Source: Lutibaculum sp963816555 (lineage in GTDB: Bacteria; Pseudomonadota; Alphaproteobacteria; Rhizobiales; Tepidamorphaceae). Taken from it: a stretch of DNA of 64,000 bases. The position numbers and the translations under genes are program-made. Shown piece after piece: positions 55,687-63,313 of this stretch. The stretch covers positions 744,001 to 808,000 of the forward strand of contig CAWFLD010000004.1 in NCBI GenBank assembly GCA_963816555.1. The letters are read 5' to 3'. The notes beneath the pieces are model-generated. The model saw only the letters and a list, made by a program, of their open reading frames with translations, was not told the DNA's origin and made no database searches. Numbering within the stretch: position 1 is the first letter of the stretch; the number at the start of each line of letters is the position of its first letter.

Positions 55687-56406
55687 ATGAGGGCCGGCCT
55701 CGCCTTCGTCGGCATCGGCATGCTGGTCGTCGCGGGCCTGCTCCTCGCCAACACCGACCCGTCGCAGGACCTGCTGGGCCTCGACCACGAGCGCTTCGCG
55801 AGCCTTTCGGCCTTCGTCGCCCTGTTGATCGTGTTCGGCGCGGGCTTCATGGCCGGGCCGCGCTTCCGGCTGGGCGAGGCGGTGCGCGCCCTCGTGCTGT
55901 GGGCGGCGTTCGGCGTCGTGCTGATCGGGCTCTACACCCACCGCCAGGACCTCTCCGAGATCGCCGAGCGCACCCTGGGCGCCGTCGTGCCGGGCATGCC
56001 GGTCGTCACGCGGACGGGCGAGATCACCGAGATCACGCTCAACCGCGGGCTCGACCACCACTTCCTCGCCCGCGGCCGGGTCAACGGCGCGCGCGCGCTG
56101 TTCCTCGTCGACACCGGCGCGAGCCGCGTGACGCTCTCGGCCGAGACGGCGAGGGCCGCCAAGCTGCCGCTCGACAAGATGGACTTCTCCACGCCGGTGC
56201 GCACGGCGAACGGCGTCGCCAACGTCGCGCCCGTCCGGATCGCCTCGCTCGACATCGGCCCGGCGCATTTCACCAATGTCGACGCCTTCGTCGCGCCGGA
56301 GGGCGCGCTCGACTTCGACCTTCTCGGCGTCTCGGCGCTCGACCGGCTGGAATCCTTCGAGGTGCGCGGCGACGAGATGATCCTGCGCCTGCACGCGGGG
56401 TCGTGA
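55687..56406 (+). CDS. Retropepsin-like aspartic protease (TIGR02281 type), copy 1
   Basis: 239 residues. Two N-terminal membrane helices (GLAFVGIGMLVVAGLLLAN; ASLSAFVALLIVFGAGFMAG) and a third hydrophobic stretch, then a periplasmic clan-AA protease domain with the active-site motif FLVDTGASRVTLSAETA, later VRTANGVANVAPV and DLLGVSALDRLESFEV. One catalytic Asp per chain implies a dimer. It is followed by a shorter paralogue. Confidence 0.85.
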   Translation: MRAGLAFVGIGMLVVAGLLLANTDPSQDLLGLDHERFASLSAFVALLIVFGAGFMAGPRFRLGEAVRALVLWAAFGVVLIGLYTHRQDLSEIAERTLGAVVPGMPVVTRTGEITEITLNRGLDHHFLARGRVNGARALFLVDTGASRVTLSAETARAAKLPLDKMDFSTPVRTANGVANVAPVRIASLDIGPAHFTNVDAFVAPEGALDFDLLGVSALDRLESFEVRGDEMILRLHAGS

Positions 56407-56522
56407 CGCGCGCCTCTCCCGCCTGGCTGCAAACGGACCGGTCTCGTTCACTCTCTCCAAACGGCTCTGCGGCAGAGTCCGTTGCGGATCGGACAATTCG
56501 GACCCGAGGGATCTTCGCCGCG

Positions 56523-57011
56523 ATGCAATGGCTCTGGCTCATCCTCCTGCTCGGCGGCGTCGCCGTGGCGGTGCCCGCGCTGGACCGCGCCACGAACCAC
56601 GCGCCGGAGCAGGCCGAGACGGCCGCGGCGACGGCCTATGCGAGCGAGGTCCGCATCCGCGCCGACGAGCTCGGCCACTTCCGGCTGCGCGCCGTCGTCG
56701 GCGGCCGCGACATCGCGATGCTCGCCGACACCGGCGCGAGCTACGTGGCGCTGACCTCGGAGGATGCCCGCCGCGTCGGCATCGAGCCGTCCTCGCTCGA
56801 CTTCTCCGTGCCGGTGAAGACGGCGAACGGCACGGCGGAGATGGCGCAGGCCACCCTGCCCCGGATCGAGGTCGAGGGCATCGTCGTCAGGGACGTCCCG
56901 GCGCTGGTGGCGAAACCGCAGGCGCTGCAGGAGAGTTTGTTGGGCATGACGTTTCTGAAGCGTCTGCGCGAATTTTCGGTTAGAGACGGGATGCTCGTCC
57001 TCGCCGATTGA
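56523..57011 (+). CDS. Retropepsin-like aspartic protease (TIGR02281 type), copy 2
   Basis: 162 residues: one membrane helix (LWLILLLGGVAVAVPAL) and the protease domain MLADTGASYVALTSEDARRV, VKTANGTAEMAQA and LLGMTFLKRLREFSV. It aligns by eye with copy 1 along the whole domain, so the two arose by duplication, but the membrane part differs. The active-site Asp is in ADTGAS. Confidence 0.87.
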   Translation: MQWLWLILLLGGVAVAVPALDRATNHAPEQAETAAATAYASEVRIRADELGHFRLRAVVGGRDIAMLADTGASYVALTSEDARRVGIEPSSLDFSVPVKTANGTAEMAQATLPRIEVEGIVVRDVPALVAKPQALQESLLGMTFLKRLREFSVRDGMLVLAD

Positions 57012-57035
57012 GCGCGACCGCCGGGCCCTTATAAT
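57008..57035 (+). promoter_or_regulatory. Sigma-70-type promoter for the phosphomannomutase gene
   Basis: TTGAGC (57008-57013) and a perfect TATAAT (57030-57035) with a 16-base spacer. The -35 box overlaps the stop codon of the preceding gene. It lies about 64 bases before the ATG at 57099. Confidence 0.65.
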
Positions 57036-57098
57036 GCGGCCCTCTCGTGACCCACGGCATTCCTGATGCAAGGGAATGTGCCAGCCCGCAGGACCGAC

Positions 57099-58595
57099 AT
57101 GTTCCCGACCCCGACCGCGAAGGTTGAAATCAATACCGCCGCCTACGAGAACACCCCGCTGGTGAAGCCCACCGGCTTCCGCGAATACGACGCGCGCTGG
57201 CTGTTCGGCTCGGAACTGAACCTGATGGGCGCGCAGGCGCTGGGCATGGGCATCGGCACCTTCATGCACGAGCGCGGAGTCGGCTCCGACATCGTCGTCG
57301 GCCACGACTACCGGAGCTACTCGATGTCGATCAAGCTGGCGCTGACGCAGGGGCTGATGGCGGCCGGCTGCCGCGTGCACGACATCGGCCTGGCGCTGTC
57401 GCCGATGGCCTATTTCGCGCAGTTCGAGCTCGACGTGCCGGCCGTGGCGATGGTCACCGCGAGCCACAACGACAACGGCTGGACCGGCGTCAAGATGGGC
57501 GTCGAGCGGCCGCTGACCTTCGGCCCCGACGAGATGGCGCGGCTCAAGGAGATCGTGCTGACGGGCCAGTTCAAGCTCGGCCAGGGCTCCTACAACTTCG
57601 TGCCGAACTTCGCCGAGCGCTACATCGCCGGCCTCGTCGAGGGCCACCAGCTGTCGCGCCGGCTGAAGGTCGTCGCGGCCTGCGGCAACGGCACGGCCGG
57701 CCTGTTCGCGCCGCGCATCCTCGAGGCGATCGGCTGCGAGGTCGTGCCGCTCGACTGCGAGCTCGACTGGAACTTCCCGCGCTACAACCCCAACCCCGAG
57801 GACATGAAGATGCTCCACGCGGTGGCGGACGCGGTGAAGCAGTCGGGCGCCGAGGTCGGCCTCGCCTTCGACGGCGACGGCGACCGCTGCGGCGTCGTCG
57901 ACAACGAGGGCAACGAGATCTTCGCCGACAAGGTGGGCGTCATGCTGGCGCGCGACCTGTGCAAGATCCACGAGAACCCGACCTTCGTCGTCGACGTGAA
58001 GTCGACCGGCCTGTTCATGACCGATCCGGTCCTGCTCGAGCACGGCGTGAAGGTCGACTACTGGAAGACCGGCCATTCCTACATCAAGCGCCGCGTCAAC
58101 GAGCTCGGCGCGCTGGCCGGCTTCGAGAAGTCGGGCCACTTCTTCTTCAACCAGCCGATCGGCCGCGGCTACGACGACGGCTCCGTCGCCGCCATCGCGA
58201 TCTGCGAGATGCTCGACCGCAACCCCGGCCGCACCATGGCCGAGCTCCGGCGCGACCTGCCGATGACCTGGCAGTCGCCGACCATGTCGCCGCATTGCGA
58301 CGACGAGAAGAAGTACGACGTGATCGAGCGGGCGACCGAGCACTTCCAGATGCTGGCCAACAAGGGCGAGAAGATCGCCGGCCAGGCGGTGAAGGAGCTG
58401 ATCACGGTGAACGGCGTGCGCATCCATCTCGAGGACGGCACCTGGGGCCTCGTGCGCGCCTCCTCCAACAAGCCCGAGCTCGTCGTCGTGGTCGAGAGCC
58501 CGACCTCGGAGGAGAACATGCGGGCGATCTTCGCCGAGATCGACGGCTTCCTGTCGCAGCAGCCCGAAGTCGGCGAGTACAACCAGAAGATCTGA
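57099..58595 (+). CDS. Phosphomannomutase/phosphoglucomutase
   Basis: About 498 residues. Alpha-D-phosphohexomutase features: FREYDARWLFGSE, DIVVGHDYRSYS, active-site Ser in MVTASHNDNGWTGVKMG, metal loop AFDGDGDRCGVVD, substrate loop EKSGHFFF and the C-terminal phosphate loop RASSNKPEL. It makes mannose-1-phosphate or glucose-1-phosphate for surface polysaccharides. The ATG at 57099 (MFPTPTAKVEIN) is preferred to the one at 57066. Like other alphaproteobacterial forms it has a variant active-site motif, TASHNDNG, rather than TASHNPxxYNG. Confidence 0.92.
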   Translation: MFPTPTAKVEINTAAYENTPLVKPTGFREYDARWLFGSELNLMGAQALGMGIGTFMHERGVGSDIVVGHDYRSYSMSIKLALTQGLMAAGCRVHDIGLALSPMAYFAQFELDVPAVAMVTASHNDNGWTGVKMGVERPLTFGPDEMARLKEIVLTGQFKLGQGSYNFVPNFAERYIAGLVEGHQLSRRLKVVAACGNGTAGLFAPRILEAIGCEVVPLDCELDWNFPRYNPNPEDMKMLHAVADAVKQSGAEVGLAFDGDGDRCGVVDNEGNEIFADKVGVMLARDLCKIHENPTFVVDVKSTGLFMTDPVLLEHGVKVDYWKTGHSYIKRRVNELGALAGFEKSGHFFFNQPIGRGYDDGSVAAIAICEMLDRNPGRTMAELRRDLPMTWQSPTMSPHCDDEKKYDVIERATEHFQMLANKGEKIAGQAVKELITVNGVRIHLEDGTWGLVRASSNKPELVVVVESPTSEENMRAIFAEIDGFLSQQPEVGEYNQKI

Positions 58596-58605
58596 GGGCT
58601 CACCC

Positions 58606-58977
58606 TTGACCGGCACCACGTTCGAGCGCGTCGTGCCGGTCCTGCGGATCTTCGACGTCGGGAAGGCGCGGGAGTTCTACCTCGGCTTCCTCGGCTTCTC
58701 CGTCGACTGGGAGCATCGCCACGAGGCGGACCTGCCGCTCTACATGCAGGTGTCGCGCGGCAGCCTCGTCCTCCACCTGAGCGAGCACCACGGCGACGCC
58801 TGCCCGGGCTCGACCGTCTACGTCCACGCGTCGGGCCTCGAGGGGCTGCAGGCGGAGCTTGCCGCGAAGGCCTACCGCTATGGTCGCCCGGGGCTCGTCG
58901 ACCAGCCGTGGGGCATGCGCGAGCTCGTGGTGCACGATCCCTTCGGCAACAGGATCCGCTTCGGCGAGCCGCTGTGA
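58606..58977 (+). CDS. Glyoxalase/bleomycin-resistance superfamily protein
   Basis: 123 residues. VVPVLRIFDVGKAREFYLGFLGF, LYMQVSRGSLVLHLSEH and ELVVHDPFGNRIRFGEPL are VOC-superfamily blocks with possible metal ligands His and Glu. It resembles bleomycin-binding proteins in length. The TTG at 58606 is the only in-frame start near the domain; it follows the mutase stop by 10 bases. Confidence 0.85.
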   Translation: MTGTTFERVVPVLRIFDVGKAREFYLGFLGFSVDWEHRHEADLPLYMQVSRGSLVLHLSEHHGDACPGSTVYVHASGLEGLQAELAAKAYRYGRPGLVDQPWGMRELVVHDPFGNRIRFGEPL

Positions 58978-58996
58978 CGCCGCGCTGCGGCGACGC

Positions 58997-59815
58997 TCAC
59001 CCGAACAGGAAGCGCGAGCCGACGACGAGCAGGAAGATCCCGAAGCTCAGCTCCAGCGTGCGCTTCGACAGGCGGTGCGCCAGGGCGACGCCGAGCGGAG
59101 CGGCGAGGATCGACAGCGGCACCATGAAGAGGATCGCCGGCAGGTTGACGAAGCCGAGCGACAGCGGCGGCAGGCCGGGCTCGCCCCAGCCGGCGATGAT
59201 GAAGCCGATCGCGCCGGGAATGGCGATCAGCACGCCGACGCCGGACGACGTGGCGATCGACTGCAGCAGCGGCCGGCCGTAGAGCGTCTGGAAGGTCGTG
59301 GCGAGGGTGCCGCCGCCGATCCCCATCAGCGACGACGAGGCGCCGATCAGGAGGCCGCTGCCGGCGAGGACGGGCAGGCCGAAGGCCCCCGAGCCCAGCC
59401 GCGCGTCGCGCGTGCCGATGACGAGCCTGAGGCCGAGCAGCATGATCAGCACCGCGAAGATGATCTTCATCTCCTCGCCGGAGACGAGGTCCGCGATCGC
59501 CGCGCCGATGGCGACGCCCACGATGATCCACGGCGACCATCGCTTGAGCAGCACCATGTCGACAGCGCCGCGCCGCTTGTGGGCGAGGAACGAGCGGATC
59601 GCGGTCGGTATGATGACCCCGAGCGAGGAGCCGATCGCCACGTGCATGCGGATGTCGGGATCGAAGTCCTGGATCAGCAGCACCTGGTACAGCACCGGCA
59701 CGATGACGGCACCGCCGCCGACGCCGAACAGGCCGGCGAGCACGCCGACGATCAGCCCGGCGACCGCGATACTGGCAGCGAGGGTCGCGAGCTCGCCGAG
59801 CGGCAGGTTTCCCAT
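58997..59815 (-). CDS. TauE/SafE family sulfite/anion exporter
   Basis: 272 residues with about eight helices and both family repeats: VAGLIVGVLAGLFGVGGGAVIVPVL and IGASSSLMGIGGGTLATTF. These are anion exporters for sulfite, sulfoacetate or related organosulfonates. The start follows the dusA stop by 5 bases, so the two are probably cotranscribed, though no functional link is known. Confidence 0.92.
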   Translation of the reverse strand: MGNLPLGELATLAASIAVAGLIVGVLAGLFGVGGGAVIVPVLYQVLLIQDFDPDIRMHVAIGSSLGVIIPTAIRSFLAHKRRGAVDMVLLKRWSPWIIVGVAIGAAIADLVSGEEMKIIFAVLIMLLGLRLVIGTRDARLGSGAFGLPVLAGSGLLIGASSSLMGIGGGTLATTFQTLYGRPLLQSIATSSGVGVLIAIPGAIGFIIAGWGEPGLPPLSLGFVNLPAILFMVPLSILAAPLGVALAHRLSKRTLELSFGIFLLVVGSRFLFG

Positions 59816-59820
59816 GTCGG

Positions 59821-60870
59821 TCAGGCCGCCCGGCTCGTCGCGTCGGAAAAGTCCAGAGCCTCGAGCGCCCGGTCGAGCACCTCCGGTCCCGCCCCGGGCA
59901 TCCGCGCCTCCTCCGACATGATCTGGCGGTAGCGCCTGGCGCCGCGCACGCCCTGGAAGAGGCCCAGCATGTGCTTCGTGATCCGGTGCAACGGCGTTCC
60001 TTCCCGAAGCTCGCGCGCGATGAACGGGCGCATGGCGTCGATCGCCTCGAAGGGGGACCGCGTCCCGCTCTCGCCGTAGAACAGGCGGTCGACGTCGCCG
60101 AGGATGGCCGGGGTCTGGTAGGCCGCGCGGCCGAGCATCACGCCGTCGAGCGCGTCGAGATGCGGCAGCGCCTCCTCGAGCGTCTTGAGCCCGCCGTTGA
60201 GGACGATCGGCATCTCGGGGAAGCGCCGCTTCAGCCGGTGCACGCGGTCGTAGTCGAGCGGCGGGATCTCGCGGTTCTGCTTCGGGTCGAGCCCCTGGAG
60301 CCAGGCCTTGCGGGCGTGGACGATGACGCAGGAGGCGCCGGCCTCGCCGACGATGTCGACGAAGCGGTCGAGCGGCGCCTCGATGTCCTGGTCGTCGATG
60401 CCGAGCCGGCACTTCACCGTGACGGGCACGCCGACGGCGGCCTTCATGGCGGCCACGCAGGCGCCGACGAGCTGCGGCTCGGCCATCAGGCAGGCGCCGA
60501 ACCGGCCGGACTGCACGCGGTCGGAGGGGCAGCCGACATTGAGGTTGATCTCGTCGTAGCCGAAGCGCTCGCCGATGCGGGCGGCCTCGGCGAGCTCGGC
60601 GGGATCGGAGCCGCCGAGCTGCAGCGCCACCGGGTGCTCGCACGGGTCGTGGCGCAGCAGGCGGCTCTCGTCGCCGTGCAGGATCGCCGGCGCCGTCACC
60701 ATCTCCGTGTAGAGAAGCGCGCGCCGCGTCAGCTGCCGGTGGAAGAAGCGGCACCGCCGATCCGTCCAGTCGATCATCGGCGCAACGGAGAAGCGGCTTG
60801 CCGTGTATGGCCGCGCGTCCCTGGTTGCGCTGGCTTCCTCGGCGCGGCTCACGGTCGCGTTGTCGCTCAT
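59821..60870 (-). CDS. dusA: tRNA-dihydrouridine(20/20a) synthase DusA
   Basis: 349 residues. FSVAPMIDWTDRRCRFFHR is the DusA opening; the FMN and RNA sites follow (YDEINLNVGCPSDRVQSGRFGACLM with the catalytic Cys, VTVKCRLGIDD, VIVHARKAWLQGL, VLNGGLKTLEEAL, MLGRAAYQTPAIL). It reduces U20/U20a of tRNA. Its 5' end is a known attachment site for a class of integrative elements; an integrase relic lies 73 bases beyond it. Confidence 0.95.
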   Translation of the reverse strand: MSDNATVSRAEEASATRDARPYTASRFSVAPMIDWTDRRCRFFHRQLTRRALLYTEMVTAPAILHGDESRLLRHDPCEHPVALQLGGSDPAELAEAARIGERFGYDEINLNVGCPSDRVQSGRFGACLMAEPQLVGACVAAMKAAVGVPVTVKCRLGIDDQDIEAPLDRFVDIVGEAGASCVIVHARKAWLQGLDPKQNREIPPLDYDRVHRLKRRFPEMPIVLNGGLKTLEEALPHLDALDGVMLGRAAYQTPAILGDVDRLFYGESGTRSPFEAIDAMRPFIARELREGTPLHRITKHMLGLFQGVRGARRYRQIMSEEARMPGAGPEVLDRALEALDFSDATSRAA

Positions 60871-60942
60871 GATGGCGTTTCCACGGACGTTCTGACGCTG
60901 AAAGTGTGACTCGGTCATACCGGATCGGGGACGTGATACCGG

Positions 60943-61087
60943 ATGGGAACGATTGTCGCCCGGAAGCGGGCCAACGGGCGAACCGTCTATCTGGCATAGA
61001 TCGGCCCCAAGCGCGAGGGCAAGGTGGCGCACCAGGAGAGCCGGGCCTTCGCGCGATGGCCGGCCGTCAGCGCATGGCTCGAGACGC
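60943..61087 (+). pseudogene. Integrase (tyrosine recombinase) N-terminal relic
   Basis: Read from the ATG at 60943: MGTIVARKRANGRTVYLA, stop TAG, then IGPKREGKVAHQESRAF and VSAWLE in the same frame. This follows the N-terminal arm-binding domain of phage-type integrases (MGTI-x-ARKR-x-G, Y-x-AQI-x-x-KR-x-GK-x-x-H-x-ES). The TAG stands where CAG (Gln) is expected. No core-binding or catalytic domain follows, so only the first 50 residues remain. It lies head-to-head with dusA, as in dusA-associated integrases. Direct repeats ATACCGGAT (60917-60925, 60936-60944) flank its start. The rest of the gap 60871-61239 shows no gene. Confidence 0.6.
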
Positions 61088-61239
61088 ACGGGCCGCAGGC
61101 CGCCGCCTCGCCCGCGCCCGCTTCGCCCGGCGGTGCGGGCAGGTGGCGCGTGATACCTGTCGACGTCGGGAGAACATGCTCCCCTGCGCAGGCGCGCCCC
61201 TAGGCGGACCCGGCCGGCGGCGGAGCTGGAGGCTTGGCG

Positions 61240-62355
61240 TCAGGCTCCGGCCCGCGCGCGGCGGCATCTCGTGGGAGCGCCGTCCGATGCCGCCTGAAGG
61301 TGCTGATCGGCCGCGCGCGCCCCGGGCCGAGCGGCGGCCCGCGTCTCGGCCGGCTCGTCACCGGGCTTGTCCGGCGCAGGCACGTGGACGACCTGGGCCG
61401 GGCGCACGAAGCCGATGATCGTGACGAGCCCGGCAAGCGTGTTGATGCCCGCCCCGAGCTCGCTGAACACCCACTTCAGCCGGACCGGGCTGAAAATCCC
61501 CGGGGCCGGCGGGGGCGGAGACGCCGTCACCGTGATCGACTGGGGAAAGGCATCGACGTAGCTCGCGAGCTCGGCCTTGGTCTTACGTTCCCAGAGACCG
61601 ACGGTGAAATCGGACTGCCCGGGTCGGACGGGCTCTACGTTCCACACCCAGACGGCGAGGCCGCCCTGGGCGATCGACTGCGGCTGGCCTCCGACCTGGT
61701 TGACGCGAAGGCCCGCCCCGCTCCAGGCCGTCGCGTTGAGCAGATCCGCGGCTTCGATGGTGAGGTCTACCTCCGGGCGACCGCCTCCCTTGTCCTCGAT
61801 GAAGGCCTCGGCCTTGTCGCCCACCCCGCGCTCGACCACCATGTGCGCGATGTAGACGTCGCCAACCGTCATCTCGGTCTCGATGTCGATGAGCGCTCTG
61901 GCCCGCAGGGGCGACAGCTCGGGCGGCTTGGGGACAGGCGCGGGAGCCCAGACCATGCCGTCCTGCCCGAGGTGCCAGCTATCTTGCGGCAGCCGATAGT
62001 CTCCGGGAGGGCTGCCGGGGAGCTGCCACTGCTGCATCTCGCCGGCAAGGTGGAGCGTGTTTTCGCCCTCGCCGCCGCCGGGCGTGGCAGGCTCCTGCAC
62101 GACAGTCACGATCGTCGCTTCCTGCCCTCCGGCCTTCAGGCGAGCCACCAGGTCGTCGAGGTTCGCGGGCGGACTGTCCCGGAGGATTTGCCCGACCCTG
62201 CTCTCCGGGGTCGTCGCCGGCACTTCCGGCGCAGGCGGGCGTCCCCAGAGGGTCGGCCACGTGTAGGTCACGACCGCGGCCGCGATCGTCAGCCCCACGA
62301 CGATGGCCATGTAGGCGAGGATGGCCTGAGCGACTTTCGGGACCCGGGCCTGCAT
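61240..62355 (-). CDS. Membrane protein with central beta-rich domain, unknown
   Basis: 371 residues. N-terminal helix (AILAYMAIVVGLTIAAAVVTY), a Pro-rich stretch, a central strand-rich domain (VGDVYIAHMVVERG, VDLTIEAADLLNATAW, IAQGGLAVWVWNVEPVRPGQ, ITVTASPPPP) and a second helix near residue 310 (LGAGINTLAGLVTIIGFV), then an Ala/Arg tail. The central block ending in W-x-W-x-V-x-P-x-x-x-G resembles a beta-sandwich that I recall in membrane proteins of bacterial conflict and signalling loci; this is by eye only. Codon use is less extreme in G/C than its neighbours. It lies between the integrase relic and the deoxyribosyltransferase. Confidence 0.65.
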   Translation of the reverse strand: MQARVPKVAQAILAYMAIVVGLTIAAAVVTYTWPTLWGRPPAPEVPATTPESRVGQILRDSPPANLDDLVARLKAGGQEATIVTVVQEPATPGGGEGENTLHLAGEMQQWQLPGSPPGDYRLPQDSWHLGQDGMVWAPAPVPKPPELSPLRARALIDIETEMTVGDVYIAHMVVERGVGDKAEAFIEDKGGGRPEVDLTIEAADLLNATAWSGAGLRVNQVGGQPQSIAQGGLAVWVWNVEPVRPGQSDFTVGLWERKTKAELASYVDAFPQSITVTASPPPPAPGIFSPVRLKWVFSELGAGINTLAGLVTIIGFVRPAQVVHVPAPDKPGDEPAETRAAARPGARAADQHLQAASDGAPTRCRRARAGA

Positions 62356-62528
62356 GAGAGAATTTCCTTCCCGCGGCTCCTCTCATGCTCACCGCATCCC
62401 TCGAGACGGACAACTCCTTCATTCGGCCTAGGTCGCTCGCGGCGGTCGCCCCCGCCCGCTGCAACCGGGCCCCGCGCCGAGACGGCGACGCCCGCGGGAC
62501 GACAACGTCATATTCCGGAGCCAACGGC

Positions 62529-63050
62529 ATGAGCGGCTGCCCCAAGGTCTACCTCGCCGGCCCGTCCGTCTTCCGTGCGGACGCCGGCACCGTCGCGACG
62601 CAGCTCAAGGCCACCTGCGCCGCCAACGGCCTCGAGGGGCTCTATCCCCTCGACAACGACCTCGGCGGCCCGCCCTCGGCCCGCAGGATCTTCGTCGCCA
62701 ACGTCGCCCTCATCCGCGCCGCGTCCGCCGTGGTGGCCGACATCAGCCCCTTCCGGGGCCCCAACGTGGACGACGGCACGGCCTGGGAGATCGGCTTCGC
62801 CCACGCCCTCGGCCTACCCGTCTTCGCCTACACGAACGACCCGGCAGACCTGAAGCACCGCATCCCCCGCCGCCGCGTGGGACACGTCGACCGCGACCGC
62901 GACGGCTTCGAGGTCGAGGATTTCGGCCTGAACGCGAACCTGATGATCGCCGAGAGCGTCGCCGGCGTCTGGCCGACCGCCGAGCAGGCGATCGAGGCCG
63001 CGGCCCGGCAGCTGTTGAAGGACGTGCACCGAACACCGCCCTCCTCCTGA
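62529..63050 (+). CDS. Nucleoside 2-deoxyribosyltransferase family protein
   Basis: 173 residues. KVYLAGPSVFRADA at the start (substrate Tyr and Gly-Pro), GLYPLDNDLGG, RAASAVVADISPFRGPNVDDGT and AWEIGFAHALGLPVFAYTND, with the catalytic Glu in DGTAWEIG, and NANLMIAES at the end. These enzymes exchange or hydrolyse the N-glycosidic bond of deoxynucleosides. The ATG at 62529 (MSGCPKVYLAGP) is used; the reading upstream from 62385 looks non-coding. Its stop overlaps the next ATG (TGATG). Confidence 0.9.
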   Translation: MSGCPKVYLAGPSVFRADAGTVATQLKATCAANGLEGLYPLDNDLGGPPSARRIFVANVALIRAASAVVADISPFRGPNVDDGTAWEIGFAHALGLPVFAYTNDPADLKHRIPRRRVGHVDRDRDGFEVEDFGLNANLMIAESVAGVWPTAEQAIEAAARQLLKDVHRTPPSS

Positions 63051-63217
63051 TGGCGCGGCAGGACGGCTCGGCGGAGATCCCGCTCGACAAGGCGTGCCGC
63101 GACGATGTCAGCCGCCTGACGCCGGAGCAGTTCGGCCGGACGGCGAACGCCGGCGAGATCGACCTGCCGCGCGTGCGCATCGAGGTCTCCCGGAAGGCGG
63201 CACGCGGCGCCGCCTGA
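63050..63217 (+). CDS. PrtN-like (pyocin activator family) short protein, probably truncated
   Basis: 55 residues, too short for most gene finders: DGSAEIPLDKACRDDVSRLT, PEQFGRTANAGEIDLPRVRI and EVSRKAARGAA. This follows the pattern of PrtN-type activators (IPLDEVCRD-x-x-x-x-LTP-x-x-x-x-RK-x-x-AGEI-LP-x-x-RI), which in full length continue GVHL-x-DLA. Here a stop comes right after ARG, so about 30 residues of the usual domain are missing. It is translationally coupled to the deoxyribosyltransferase. PrtN-like genes accompany integrases in rhizobial islands. Confidence 0.55.
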   Translation: MARQDGSAEIPLDKACRDDVSRLTPEQFGRTANAGEIDLPRVRIEVSRKAARGAA

Positions 63218-63313
63218 AACGCTCCGGTGCAAGGACGGGGCGGCGGAGACGCGGCGGACGGGCGGATCCGTCGCGAAAGGCGGCCATATGGGCGTGACAA
63301 CCGCCACCGCCGC

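Noticed and set aside
57100..58619. Very long minus-strand reading frame opposite the phosphomannomutase
   Set aside because: Low-complexity His/Arg/Val composition; the plus strand has all mutase motifs.
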